Source: Pseudomonas putida
GTDB taxonomy: Bacteria; Pseudomonadota; Gammaproteobacteria; Pseudomonadales; Pseudomonadaceae
Direction of reading: 5' to 3'
DNA length: 64,000 bases
Assembly (NCBI RefSeq): GCF_028682455.1
Contig: NZ_JANHLD010000004.1
Location: 720,852-784,851 of the forward strand
Part shown: in pieces, positions 55,806 through 63,139 of the stretch
How the letters are laid out: each line of letters opens with the position of its first letter
Position numbering within the stretch: position 1 is the first letter of the stretch
Notes under the pieces: model-generated
Database searches by the model: none
Told to the model about the DNA's origin: nothing
What the model saw: only the letters and a program-made list of their open reading frames with translations
Translations under genes and position numbers: made by a program

Positions 55806-55850
55806 TATTATTCCACAGGGTTTTCTTTCCGCCTACCCCCGAATTGCGAT

Positions 55851-56333
55851 TTACTCCGCGCCAAGGTGTAACAAGCCCTCTAGCGCGGCGATTACCGTTT
55901 GTCGGCGTACCTCGTCGCGGTCGCCCTCGAAGTGCCGGCGCTCGCTGCTTACGTGGCTGCCATCGGCCCAGGCCAGCCAAACGGTACCCACCGGTTTTGC
56001 CGACGAACCGCCATCCGGCCCGGCCACACCACTGACTGCCACGGCAAAACGCGCCCCACTGGCAGCCTGCGCGCCACGCACCATGGCCTCTACCACCTCC
56101 TGGCTGACCGCACCCACCTGGGCGAACAAGGCCTCGGGTACCGCCAACTGACGGGTTTTCTGCCGATTGGAGTAGGTCACATAACCGGCTTCGAACCAGG
56201 CCGAGCTGCCCGGAATCCGGGTGATAGCCTCGGCAATACCACCGCCGGTGCAGGATTCGGCCGTGGTGACGTGGGCGTTGAAACGGCGCAAGTGTTCACC
56301 CAGCCGGGCAGAAAGCGCTGTGATCGGATCCAT
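55851..56333 (-). CDS. pncC: Nicotinamide-nucleotide amidase PncC (CinA C-terminal family)
   Basis: A 160-residue enzyme that deamidates nicotinamide mononucleotide in pyridine-nucleotide salvage. It has the CinA C-terminal domain signature TTAESCTGGGIAEAIT (catalytic Ser), GYVTYSN and VSGVAGPDGGSSAKPVGTVW. It lacks the N-terminal competence-damage domain, as usual in Pseudomonas. It is the conserved left border of the mutS-cinA interval where R-tailocins are found, and lies upstream of recA on the same strand. Confidence 0.94.
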   Translation of the reverse strand: MDPITALSARLGEHLRRFNAHVTTAESCTGGGIAEAITRIPGSSAWFEAGYVTYSNRQKTRQLAVPEALFAQVGAVSQEVVEAMVRGAQAASGARFAVAVSGVAGPDGGSSAKPVGTVWLAWADGSHVSSERRHFEGDRDEVRRQTVIAALEGLLHLGAE

Positions 56334-56392
56334 GGCAAGCTCCTTGAAAGACTGCCGCCTACCCTACACCAGCTGCGGCCTGCCACACATCC

Positions 56393-56893
56393 TCAACGCA
56401 CCAGGGCCCGCACGTAGGCCTGGCATGCCCGCAAGGCGATCAATCCCCGATCGCCCCGGTCGGTGATGGCGATAATTCGTCTAGCATGCGCCGGCTCAAG
56501 TCGGGCGCGTACGGCGTCATGATCCAGGCAGGCGGTGACGGCGGAGGCGGGCACATCGGTGCAGCCGGCAGCGTCACGCTCGACCAGGACCGACAACCGC
56601 AGATCAGCAGTAGCCAGGCGGTCACGCAAGCGCGCCTGATGTTCGCGTGCATCGAGTAGCTCCTGATAATGAAGTTGATCGCTGGCCTGCAACTGCTGCT
56701 CAAGCCCCTGGCGTTGCTGGCGCTCGGCAAGCAGTTGCACGACGGCGGACTCTGTCTGTGCCTGCCGCTGCTGCGTACAGGCATGTGCCTGCTGCTCCAA
56801 CTGGCGCCCCAGGCGCCAGCCCTGGACCTGCCAGGTCAGCGCACACATCAGCAGCACCAGCGCCAGCACGCCCCCCAGTTGCACACGGCTCAA
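56393..56893 (-). CDS. Rz-like i-spanin (phage lysis protein)
   Basis: A 166-residue protein with one N-terminal transmembrane helix (about residues 6-24; LGGVLALVLLMCALTWQV), then a long Gln-rich periplasmic coiled coil (about residues 30-105). This is the plan of phage lambda Rz, the inner-membrane half of the spanin that fuses inner and outer membranes in the last step of lysis. A second gene of Rz1 type is embedded in another frame inside it. It overlaps the 3' end of the endolysin gene by 4 bases. Confidence 0.8.
   Translation of the reverse strand: MSRVQLGGVLALVLLMCALTWQVQGWRLGRQLEQQAHACTQQRQAQTESAVVQLLAERQQRQGLEQQLQASDQLHYQELLDAREHQARLRDRLATADLRLSVLVERDAAGCTDVPASAVTACLDHDAVRARLEPAHARRIIAITDRGDRGLIALRACQAYVRALVR
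56440..56652 (-). CDS. Rz1-like o-spanin lipoprotein embedded within Rz
   Basis: A 70-residue protein in a different frame wholly inside the Rz gene. ATG 56652 follows AGGAG with 7-base spacing. The N terminus is a lipoprotein signal (ANIRRACVTAWLLLICG|C20), and the mature part is Pro-rich (PAAPMCPPPPSPP). This small, proline-rich outer-membrane lipoprotein nested in Rz is the classical Rz1 arrangement. The embedded position and the good ribosome site support it as a real gene, although automated annotation often omits such overlaps. Confidence 0.75.
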   Translation of the reverse strand: MHANIRRACVTAWLLLICGCRSWSSVTLPAAPMCPPPPSPPAWIMTPYAPDLSRRMLDELSPSPTGAIGD

Positions 56894-57435
56894 CCCAACA
56901 CCTCACGGGCCCGCGCCCAGAGTTTCAAACGCTCCTCCAGGCCGTTCAGACCGCCATTGATATGGCGGGTAATGCGGTTGAACTCGCCACGGTCAGCCAA
57001 CTGATTCAACCCTCGCGAGTGCCAGAACCACGCGGCAGACTCCGAGGCCCATTGCGGCTGTTCAAGCAACTGCGGTTGTTCAAGCAGACGATCGTCCCCA
57101 AACAGCGCCACGCTGCAGGCCCGGTAGTTGTTGCGCCCGGTGATCTGGATCAGGCCTCGTCCACAGTACAACTGGCCATCCCCATCGGCTTCGGCAGTAT
57201 TGCCAAGGCGCGATGCCAGGCTGCCGGTGTCGTAGCGCGATAGGTAGCGCTCGCTGCCCAGCTCTTTGACATAGCGCAGCTGGCCGGATTCGTGCCCCAC
57301 CTGGGCGAGAAAGGCTGCGACTCGCCGCGGGGTGTTGATCGCCCAGCGGGTCATGGCCTGATTAATTGCCGGTAAAAAAACACCCGCATTGAGGCGGGCG
57401 TTCGGAAACACGGCTGCAAGTTGTTCCAATGTCAT
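56890..57435 (-). CDS. GH19 endolysin
   Basis: A 181-residue muramidase of glycoside hydrolase family 19, the type used by Pseudomonas tailocins and phages. The catalytic Glu is Glu49 in AQVGHESGQL, with GNTAEADGDGQLYCGRGLIQITGRNNY as the family hallmark. It has no signal peptide, so it needs a holin to reach the cell wall; the holin is two genes upstream. The start at ATG 57435 has GGAG 7 bases before it and overlaps the upstream stop as ATGA. Confidence 0.93.
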   Translation of the reverse strand: MTLEQLAAVFPNARLNAGVFLPAINQAMTRWAINTPRRVAAFLAQVGHESGQLRYVKELGSERYLSRYDTGSLASRLGNTAEADGDGQLYCGRGLIQITGRNNYRACSVALFGDDRLLEQPQLLEQPQWASESAAWFWHSRGLNQLADRGEFNRITRHINGGLNGLEERLKLWARAREVLG

Positions 57436-57821
57436 GTCCACACTCCATGTCCAGGTAGGGGGTCAACGTTGCTCCGCCTTGAGTGACGCAGGGCCTGAAT
57501 GTTGTTCGCGTCCTCGACGAAGTCGATCCCCCAGAACTGCTTGCGCAGCAGTACTGCCAGTTGGACGGCCAACGTCACGGCGCGCAAGGGCGCATGAACA
57601 TCACCGGCATCTACATGGATACGTGCCTCGATAGTCGCCTGGATGCATGAGCGACCATCGCCCGGGTCTAGTGCGGGCCTCAAGGCGGTAATGGAATGAA
57701 ACAGCGCCGGCATGGCCGTGCTGCTGTCGGCGGTCACATAGGCATCGACGGTTGCAAGCTCCGGCATGGTTGCCTTGATGGTTGTAGTGATGGCCTGGTG
57801 CAAGGTCGTCAGTTCGCTCAT
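57432..57821 (-). CDS. Small phage or tailocin protein of unknown function
   Basis: A 129-residue soluble protein without signal peptide or recognisable catalytic motif. The first ~105 residues look like a compact alpha/beta phage protein (VDAYVTADSSTAMPALFHSITAL; ATIEARIHVDAGD). The last ~20 residues are low in complexity and may derive from a deletion junction. It starts 2 bases after the holin stop (ATG 57821, GAGGGA upstream) and its stop overlaps the endolysin start. In intact tailocin clusters a small gene after the holin precedes the baseplate genes; here the endolysin follows at once. Confidence 0.6.
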   Translation of the reverse strand: MSELTTLHQAITTTIKATMPELATVDAYVTADSSTAMPALFHSITALRPALDPGDGRSCIQATIEARIHVDAGDVHAPLRAVTLAVQLAVLLRKQFWGIDFVEDANNIQALRHSRRSNVDPLPGHGVWT

Positions 57822-57823
57822 GG

Positions 57824-58183
57824 TCATTCCCTCTTTTTATTGCCCCGTTGGTGAAGACCCGAGCGTTGCGTCTCCACGCCCAGGCGTCTCGCCGCCCAGC
57901 GCTCATAAAGGCCGATCGCCATGTCCGCACCGGCCATGGCTGTCAGGCAGCCAAAGGCGCTGGCGCTCCAGATCGACATGCCACTGGCATACAGCAGCAT
58001 CACCGTGGAGACACCGCAGACCATGCAGGCTCCCGAGCGCAGGAGAAGACGCCGGAGCAGAGCCCAGCCTCGCGCGCCGTCCTTGTCTGCTCGCCACATT
58101 TCGCCGCTCAGGCCGCCCAGTAAAGCCAGGACGATCACCAGCCAGATCGGCATTTCCAGCAACGTCTGTTGCTCGCTTGTCAC
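57824..58183 (-). CDS. Phage-type holin
   Basis: A 119-residue membrane protein with two or three hydrophobic segments: about residues 12-28 (MPIWLVIVLALLGGLSGEM), 50-66 (GACMVCGVSTVMLLYASGM) and 70-90 (WSASAFGCLTAMAGADMAIGLY), with a charged C terminus. This matches the 'phage holin family' proteins encoded first in Pseudomonas tailocin clusters. I chose GTG 58183 (AGGAG 8 bases upstream). It would form the lesions that release the endolysin. Its transcript starts from an operator-embedded promoter about 310 bases upstream. Confidence 0.85.
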   Translation of the reverse strand: MTSEQQTLLEMPIWLVIVLALLGGLSGEMWRADKDGARGWALLRRLLLRSGACMVCGVSTVMLLYASGMSIWSASAFGCLTAMAGADMAIGLYERWAARRLGVETQRSGLHQRGNKKRE

Positions 58184-58492
58184 TGTCCTGTCTCCTTTGA
58201 TAGATCCGCTCGGCACGTTGCCTGCGGCGTTCGTTGTCGAACCGATCACTCGGCATTCCAAAAAGCCCGGGGCTGCCCAGGCTCTTCAGTAATGCGTTGT
58301 CCAATTGCCAGCCACGTCTGGTGCACTGTGCAACTGCGCTTCGAATTGTTCCTCCGGCCGCGGCCGCCTGCCCGCCGGAAAACTGCTTGTGGTGCTTTAC
58401 GCTGCACACCCGGGCCAGTTGCCAACCCTCTGAATCGTTGAGGCCGATCCATCGCTGCCTTTTCACTGCCGGTGTCGACCGGCTTGAGACAA

Positions 58493-58526
58493 AGATTATG
58501 CATTGATGCATATGCAGTCAATGCAT
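58493..58526 (-). promoter_or_regulatory. Lysis-cassette promoter embedded in a palindromic operator
   Basis: On the - strand, TTGACT (58521-58516) and TAATCT (58498-58493) are 17 bases apart, giving a plausible sigma70 promoter. The same bases form a dyad: ATGCATTGA (58498-58506) mirrors TCAATGCAT (58518-58526), with the palindrome TGCATATGCA (58507-58516) in the centre. TGCAT half-sites also occur upstream of the repressor gene. A repressor bound here would cover the promoter completely. The ~300-base leader to the holin has no other gene that I trust. Confidence 0.65.
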
Positions 58527-58608
58527 TCATGGAAATATTTATGCATGATGATTTGCGCCTACGCATGGAGCCTTTGTCTGGCAAGGGCTTGCGGGTTTCC
58601 AGCAGGCG

Positions 58609-58634
58609 AAAAAAAACCCGCCGAGGCGGGTTTT
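58609..58634 (-). terminator. Terminator after the PrtR-like repressor gene
   Basis: AAAACCCGCC and GGCGGGTTTT form a stem with a 2-4 base loop, then a T run on the - strand. It separates the repressor gene from the lysis promoter. Confidence 0.9.
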
Positions 58635-58652
58635 CTGAATCAGGCGGGTGCT

Positions 58653-59387
58653 TCAGCGGGCGTACATGCCCCACCAGAAGACGTGACCGAGGATGCTGAT
58701 CTGCTCTTCCTGCATCTGCTGGAAGCTGTAATCCTCATCCGGATGTTCGTCACGATTGAAGCTGCGCAGCCGGATACCGGTAGGCAGGCGGTAAAGCTGC
58801 TTCACCCGTAACTGGCCATTGTGATTGATGGCATAGAGATCACCATCGACTATATCGCCAATACCGCTCTTGCCGGCATTGACCCCTACCGTGGCGCCAT
58901 CGCGCAGCACCGGCAACATGCTGTTGCCGCGCACGGTGACGCATTTGGCCTGGTCGAACTGCACGCCGTTATGACGCAGGCTGCGCTTGCCGAAGCGCAG
59001 GCTGGCCTTCTCGCTTTCCTCAATGACAAATCGTCCCGACCCTGCTGCCAACTCGACCTCGCGAAGAAACGGAATGGACACCTCGTCGTCCTCGATCGGG
59101 GTGTCGTCATCCCACAGGCTGATGTCGTGCAACTCGGCATGGCTGCGGGCAGGCGCTGCCTCGCGGCTCTCGCCCAGGCCGACACGACCACGCAGTTGAT
59201 CGGTACTCACCCCGAAGTACTCGGCGATTTTTGACACATGCTTGTCGGAAGGATCGACGATCTTCTCGCTGAGAATGCGCGACAGGGTGGATTGCGGCAC
59301 GCCGGTACGCCGGTGAAGCTCCGTGGGGGAGATACCGTGGCGGTCGAGCAGTGCTCTCAAGACGGATGCTACGTTGCGTTTTTGCAT
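58653..59387 (-). CDS. PrtR-like LexA/CI-type repressor with S24 protease domain
   Basis: A 244-residue repressor: N-terminal helix-turn-helix (about residues 8-65; TELHRRTGVPQSTLSRILSEK), a linker with an Ala115-Gly116 cleavage site (ELAAGSG), and a C-terminal S24 peptidase domain with Ser156 (GNSMLPVLRDG) and Lys196 (LRVKQL) as the catalytic pair. Like LexA and lambda CI it should cleave itself when RecA filaments form. It is homologous to the repressors of R-tailocin clusters in this locus. The start ATG 59387 is chosen by family length; ATG 59396 is in frame. It is divergent from mutS. Confidence 0.92.
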   Translation of the reverse strand: MQKRNVASVLRALLDRHGISPTELHRRTGVPQSTLSRILSEKIVDPSDKHVSKIAEYFGVSTDQLRGRVGLGESREAAPARSHAELHDISLWDDDTPIEDDEVSIPFLREVELAAGSGRFVIEESEKASLRFGKRSLRHNGVQFDQAKCVTVRGNSMLPVLRDGATVGVNAGKSGIGDIVDGDLYAINHNGQLRVKQLYRLPTGIRLRSFNRDEHPDEDYSFQQMQEEQISILGHVFWWGMYAR

Positions 59388-59447
59388 AATCCGCATAATG
59401 CAGAGCGTTGGTGCAAATTGCAATTGCTCCAATGCACGAAAGTGCAT
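59382..59447. promoter_or_regulatory. TGCA-type half-sites upstream of the repressor gene
   Basis: There is a perfect dyad ATGCAC-GAAA-GTGCAT (59432-59447), a TGCAAATTGCA repeat (59412-59422), and a TTGCATAATCCGCATAATGCA cluster overlapping the start codon (from 59382). All share TGCA(T) with the holin operator, suggesting autoregulation. The mutS promoter must lie in the same 168-base gap. Confidence 0.5.
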
Positions 59448-59555
59448 GGACAAATGGTCGCGACGTAGCCGATGGCCTCGGCATCCACGGCAAAATCCCT
59501 GTACCATTGCCCGCTTGCCTTTGGTCTAAACGACACTGCGAGCCAAGTTTCTGTA

Positions 59556-62123
59556 ATGAGCGATCTTTCCGCACACACTCCGATGATGCAGCAGTACTGG
59601 AAGCTGAAAAACCAGCACCCGGACCAGCTGATGTTCTACCGCATGGGCGACTTCTACGAAATCTTCTATGAAGATGCGAAAAAAGCCGCAAAACTCCTGG
59701 ATATCACCCTGACCGCCCGCGGGCAGTCGGCGGGCCAGTCGATTCCCATGTGCGGTATTCCCTTCCACGCAGCCGAAGGGTACCTGGCCAAGCTGGTCAA
59801 GCTGGGCGAGTCGGTGGTGATCTGCGAGCAGATCGGCGACCCGGCCACCAGCAAGGGCCCGGTGGAGCGCCAGGTGGTGCGGATTATCACGCCGGGCACC
59901 GTCAGCGACGAGGCGCTGCTCGATGAGCGCCGCGACAACCTTATCGCGGCCGTGTTGGGTGACGAGCGCCTGTTCGGCCTGGCGGTGCTGGATATCACCA
60001 GCGGCAACTTCACGGTGCTCGAAATCAAGGGCTGGGAAAACCTGCTGGCCGAGCTCGAACGCATCAATCCGGTGGAACTGCTGATTCCCGATGATTGGCC
60101 GCAAGGCCTGCCGGCCGAGAAGCGCCGAGGCGCTCGTCGTCGCGCGCCGTGGGACTTCGACCGCGATTCGGCACGCAAGAGCCTGTGCCAGCAGTTCGCG
60201 ACCCAGGATCTCAAGGGTTTTGGCTGTGAAAAGCTGACCCTGGCCATTGGTGCTGCGGGCTGTCTGCTCGGCTATGCCAAGGAAACCCAGCGCACCGCCC
60301 TGCCCCATTTGCGCAGCCTCAAACATGAGCGCCTGGACGATACCGTGGTGCTCGACGGCGCCAGCCGTCGCAACCTGGAGCTGGACGTCAACCTCGCCGG
60401 TGGTCGCGACAACACCTTGCAGTCGGTCATCGACCGCTGCCAGACCGCCATGGGTAGCCGCCTGCTGACCCGCTGGCTGAACCGTCCGCTGCGAGACTTG
60501 AAGGTGCTTCAGGCCCGCCAGGGATCGATTCGCTGCCTGCTCGATGGCTACCGCTTCGAGAAACTGCAACCGCAACTCAAGGAAATCGGCGATATCGAGC
60601 GGATTCTCGCTCGTATCGGCTTGCGCAATGCACGTCCGCGGGACCTGGCTCGTCTGCGCGACGCCCTCGGTGCCTTGCCTGAACTGCAAAACGCCATGGC
60701 CGAGCTCGAGGCGCCGCATCTCGCCCGTCTGGCGGCCATTGCCGGCACTTACCCGGAACTGGCCGACCTGCTGGAAAAAGCCATCGTCGATAGTCCGCCT
60801 GCGGTGATCCGCGACGGCGGCGTCCTCAAGACCGGCTACGACAGCGAGTTGGACGAGCTGCTGGCAATGAGCGAGAACGCCGGCCAGTTCCTCATCGACC
60901 TGGAAGCACGGGAAAAAGCGCGTACCGGCCTGGCCAACCTCAAGGTCGGCTACAACCGTGTACATGGCTATTTCATCGAGCTGCCGAGCAAGCAGGCGGA
61001 GCAGGCACCTGCCGACTATATTCGTCGCCAGACCCTCAAAGGTGCCGAACGCTTCATCACTCCAGAGCTGAAAACCTTCGAAGACAAGGCGCTGTCGGCC
61101 AAGAGCCGCGCACTGGCTCGAGAAAAGATGCTCTATGACGCGCTGCTCGAGACCCTGATCAGTCACCTGGCGCCGCTGCAGGACACCGCCGCCGCCCTGG
61201 CCGAACTGGATGTGCTGAGCAACCTGGCCGAACGCGCGCTGAACCTGGACTTGAACTGCCCGAGCTTCGTCGACGAACCGTGCATGCGTATCAGCCAGGG
61301 CCGCCACCCCGTGGTCGAGCAAGTGCTGACCACGCCGTTTGTGGCCAATGACCTGGCACTGGACGACAACACCCGCATGCTGGTGATTACCGGTCCGAAC
61401 ATGGGCGGTAAATCCACCTACATGCGTCAAACCGCCCTGATCGTGCTGATGGCGCACATCGGCAGTTTCGTACCGGCGGCCAGCTGTGAGCTGTCGCTGG
61501 TTGATCGGATCTTTACCCGGATCGGCTCCAGCGACGACCTGGCCGGTGGACGCTCGACCTTCATGGTCGAGATGAGCGAAACCGCCAACATCCTGCATAA
61601 CGCCACTGACCGCAGCCTGGTGCTAATGGACGAAGTGGGCCGTGGCACCAGCACCTTCGACGGCCTGTCGCTCGCCTGGGCAGCAGCAGAGCGACTGGCC
61701 CAGTTGCGCGCCTACACGTTGTTCGCCACGCATTACTTCGAGCTGACCGTACTGCCGGAAAACGAGCCGCTGGTGGCGAACGTGCACCTCAACGCCACCG
61801 AGCACAACGAGCGGATCGTGTTCCTGCACCACGTGCTGCCTGGGCCTGCCAGCCAGAGCTATGGCCTGGCCGTGGCCCAATTGGCCGGTGTGCCGACGCC
61901 AGTGATCCAGCGCGCCCGTGAGCATCTGGGGCGCCTGGAAACGGCTAGCCTGCCCCATGAAACACCAGCCTTGAGCAAAGGTGCGCCGGATGTTCCGCAC
62001 CAGAGCGACCTGTTTGCCAGCCTGCCCCACCCGGCCATCGAGAAGCTCGGGAAGCTCGACCTGGACAATATGACGCCGCGCCAAGCTATCGAAATGCTCT
62101 ATACACTGAAGACTCTGTTATAA
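59556..62123 (+). CDS. mutS: DNA mismatch repair protein MutS
   Basis: An 855-residue mismatch-recognition ATPase. The N-terminal mismatch-binding motif is FYRMGDFYEIF (F-x-E, about residues 28-42). The lever and clamp domains follow, then the ATPase domain with Walker A GPNMGGKST (about residue 614), VEMSETANIL and Walker B LVLMDEVGRGTSTFDG. The C-terminal tetramerisation segment is present. ATG 59556 gives the family N terminus; the in-frame extension upstream overlaps the repressor's control region. It is the conserved right border of the tailocin locus. Confidence 0.98.
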   Translation: MSDLSAHTPMMQQYWKLKNQHPDQLMFYRMGDFYEIFYEDAKKAAKLLDITLTARGQSAGQSIPMCGIPFHAAEGYLAKLVKLGESVVICEQIGDPATSKGPVERQVVRIITPGTVSDEALLDERRDNLIAAVLGDERLFGLAVLDITSGNFTVLEIKGWENLLAELERINPVELLIPDDWPQGLPAEKRRGARRRAPWDFDRDSARKSLCQQFATQDLKGFGCEKLTLAIGAAGCLLGYAKETQRTALPHLRSLKHERLDDTVVLDGASRRNLELDVNLAGGRDNTLQSVIDRCQTAMGSRLLTRWLNRPLRDLKVLQARQGSIRCLLDGYRFEKLQPQLKEIGDIERILARIGLRNARPRDLARLRDALGALPELQNAMAELEAPHLARLAAIAGTYPELADLLEKAIVDSPPAVIRDGGVLKTGYDSELDELLAMSENAGQFLIDLEAREKARTGLANLKVGYNRVHGYFIELPSKQAEQAPADYIRRQTLKGAERFITPELKTFEDKALSAKSRALAREKMLYDALLETLISHLAPLQDTAAALAELDVLSNLAERALNLDLNCPSFVDEPCMRISQGRHPVVEQVLTTPFVANDLALDDNTRMLVITGPNMGGKSTYMRQTALIVLMAHIGSFVPAASCELSLVDRIFTRIGSSDDLAGGRSTFMVEMSETANILHNATDRSLVLMDEVGRGTSTFDGLSLAWAAAERLAQLRAYTLFATHYFELTVLPENEPLVANVHLNATEHNERIVFLHHVLPGPASQSYGLAVAQLAGVPTPVIQRAREHLGRLETASLPHETPALSKGAPDVPHQSDLFASLPHPAIEKLGKLDLDNMTPRQAIEMLYTLKTLL

Positions 62124-62143
62124 CGCGCACCCGCACAAGCTGA

Positions 62144-62214
62144 TAGAATCCCGCGCGGTTTGGCGGTGCTGCAGGTTACTAGCCTGGCCTGTAGCCGAAC
62201 GACCAAACCGCGCG
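62144..62214 (+). promoter_or_regulatory. fdxA promoter -10 and 5' leader hairpin
   Basis: TAGAAT at 62144-62149 could be a -10 element. Directly after it, CGCGCGGTTTGG (62152-62163) and CCAAACCGCGCG (62203-62214) form a perfect 12-bp stem around a 39-base loop that can itself fold. The hairpin would therefore sit at the 5' end of the fdxA mRNA, about 50 bases before the start codon. Confidence 0.5.
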
Positions 62215-62263
62215 ACCCTGTCTGGAAGGGTATCGCTGCCGTCGCCTGAGGAGAGAATTAGAA

Positions 62264-62587
62264 ATGACCTTCGTCGTCACCGACAACTGCATCAAGTGCA
62301 AGTACACCGACTGCGTAGAAGTCTGTCCGGTGGACTGCTTCTACGAAGGCCCGAACTTCCTGGTCATTCACCCGGATGAGTGCATCGACTGTGCGCTGTG
62401 CGAGCCTGAATGCCCCGCCCAAGCCATTTTCTCGGAAGATGAAGTGCCGAGCGGCATGGAAAATTTCATCGAGCTCAATGCCGAGCTCGCGGAAATCTGG
62501 CCGAACATCACCGAGCGTAAAGACGCTCTGCCAGATGCCGAAGAGTGGGATGGCAAGCCAGGCAAGATCGCCGATCTGGAGCGCTAA
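62264..62587 (+). CDS. fdxA: 7Fe-8S ferredoxin FdxA
   Basis: A 107-residue ferredoxin with nine Cys in the N-terminal half: C9, C12, C17, C21, C25, then C40, C43, C46 and C50 ([12 protein letters not shown]). This is the pattern of Azotobacter FdI-type ferredoxins carrying one [3Fe-4S] and one [4Fe-4S] cluster. It is a low-potential electron carrier and a plausible partner of the Fpr reductase encoded 14 kb away. A GAGGAGAG ribosome site precedes the start, and a strong terminator follows. Confidence 0.96.
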
Positions 62588-62600
62588 ACGTTCGAGATCA

Positions 62601-62626
62601 AAAAAAGGCCCTTCGGGGCCTTTTTT
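62601..62626 (+). terminator. Terminator after fdxA
   Basis: A stem AAAAAAGGCCC / GGGCCTTTTTT with a TTCG tetraloop. It lies only 15 bases from the convergent rsmZ terminator. Confidence 0.95.
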
Positions 62627-62641
62627 CATGTTTGCGTGGGC

Positions 62642-62773
62642 AAAAAAAAGGGGCGGTTTGACCCGCCCACATTTTTTCCGTAGTCCCTTTGATCCCTTTC
62701 ATCATCCTGATGGATCGCGTCCTGCGATGTCCTGACCCTCATCCTTGAAGGCCTGTGTCAGTCCGTAGACACA
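62642..62773 (-). ncRNA. rsmZ: Regulatory small RNA RsmZ
   Basis: Read on the - strand this ~132-base gene starts TGTGTCTACGGACTGACACA and contains eight GGA motifs, several in AGGA/CAGGA context and between complementary stretches, which are the binding sites for the RsmA/CsrA family. It ends in a GGGCGG / CCGCCC hairpin followed by eight T's. The location between fdxA and rpoS is the conserved place of rsmZ in Pseudomonas, and segments such as GGTCAGGACATCGCAGGA match my memory of the P. fluorescens RNA. It sequesters RsmA/RsmE and relieves translational repression under GacS/GacA control. Confidence 0.88.
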
Positions 62774-62779
62774 GTTGAA

Positions 62780-62807
62780 ATACTAGCGCCTTCAGCATTA
62801 CAAGCAA
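62780..62807 (-). promoter_or_regulatory. rsmZ core promoter
   Basis: On the - strand, TTGCTT (62807-62802) and TAGTAT (62785-62780) are 16 bases apart, and the inferred RNA 5' end is about 7 bases after the -10 element. Confidence 0.6.
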
Positions 62808-62943
62808 TAGCGCCAACCCCTGCAGCAACGGCGGAAACTTGCTTGAAACAATTAAAAAATACCTTATAAAACAATAGATTAAATAAAAACCCACATTAAA
62901 AACGACAACCATTTACTTAAACTCGCAGCAATGGCTTACATGA

Positions 62944-62965
62944 TGCGTAAGCTAAGTCTTACGCA
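62944..62965 (-). promoter_or_regulatory. GacA box (upstream activating sequence) of rsmZ
   Basis: TGCGTAAG-CTAAGT-CTTACGCA contains GTAAG-N6-CTTAC, the core of the GacA binding consensus (TGTAAG-N6-CTTACA). It is centred about 180 bases upstream of the rsmZ start, the usual distance, in an unusually A/T-rich stretch (62840-62960). Confidence 0.8.
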
Positions 62966-63067
62966 AACAAGGACATTAACAACGGCTTGAGCGCACATTA
63001 GCCCTAAGCCGGATGTTTCGGTTGCAACAGCAGGAAAGGTTTCACACGTAAGCAGCTCGCCAGCGCA

Positions 63068-63139
63068 AATCGAGTAGGAGGCGGATTCACACCCGCCGTC
63101 CTCTCACACCACCGTGCGTACGGTTCCGTACACGGCGGT
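63068..63139 (-). other. Intron RNA domains V-VI
   Basis: The sequence directly after the maturase stop forms two nested or adjacent hairpins of high GC, with the conserved-looking GGTGTGAGAGGACGGCGG segment known from this class of bacterial introns. The boundaries are approximate. Confidence 0.55.

Noticed and set aside
57903..58511. A - strand frame through the holin leader and holin, and another at 58246-58674
   Set aside because: Overlap the holin in another frame or cross the lysis promoter, with no ribosome site and Arg/Gly-rich composition.
59526..61598. Long open frame (690 codons) antisense to mutS
   Set aside because: It mirrors mutS codon structure, has no ribosome site or domain, and is explained by high GC at third positions.
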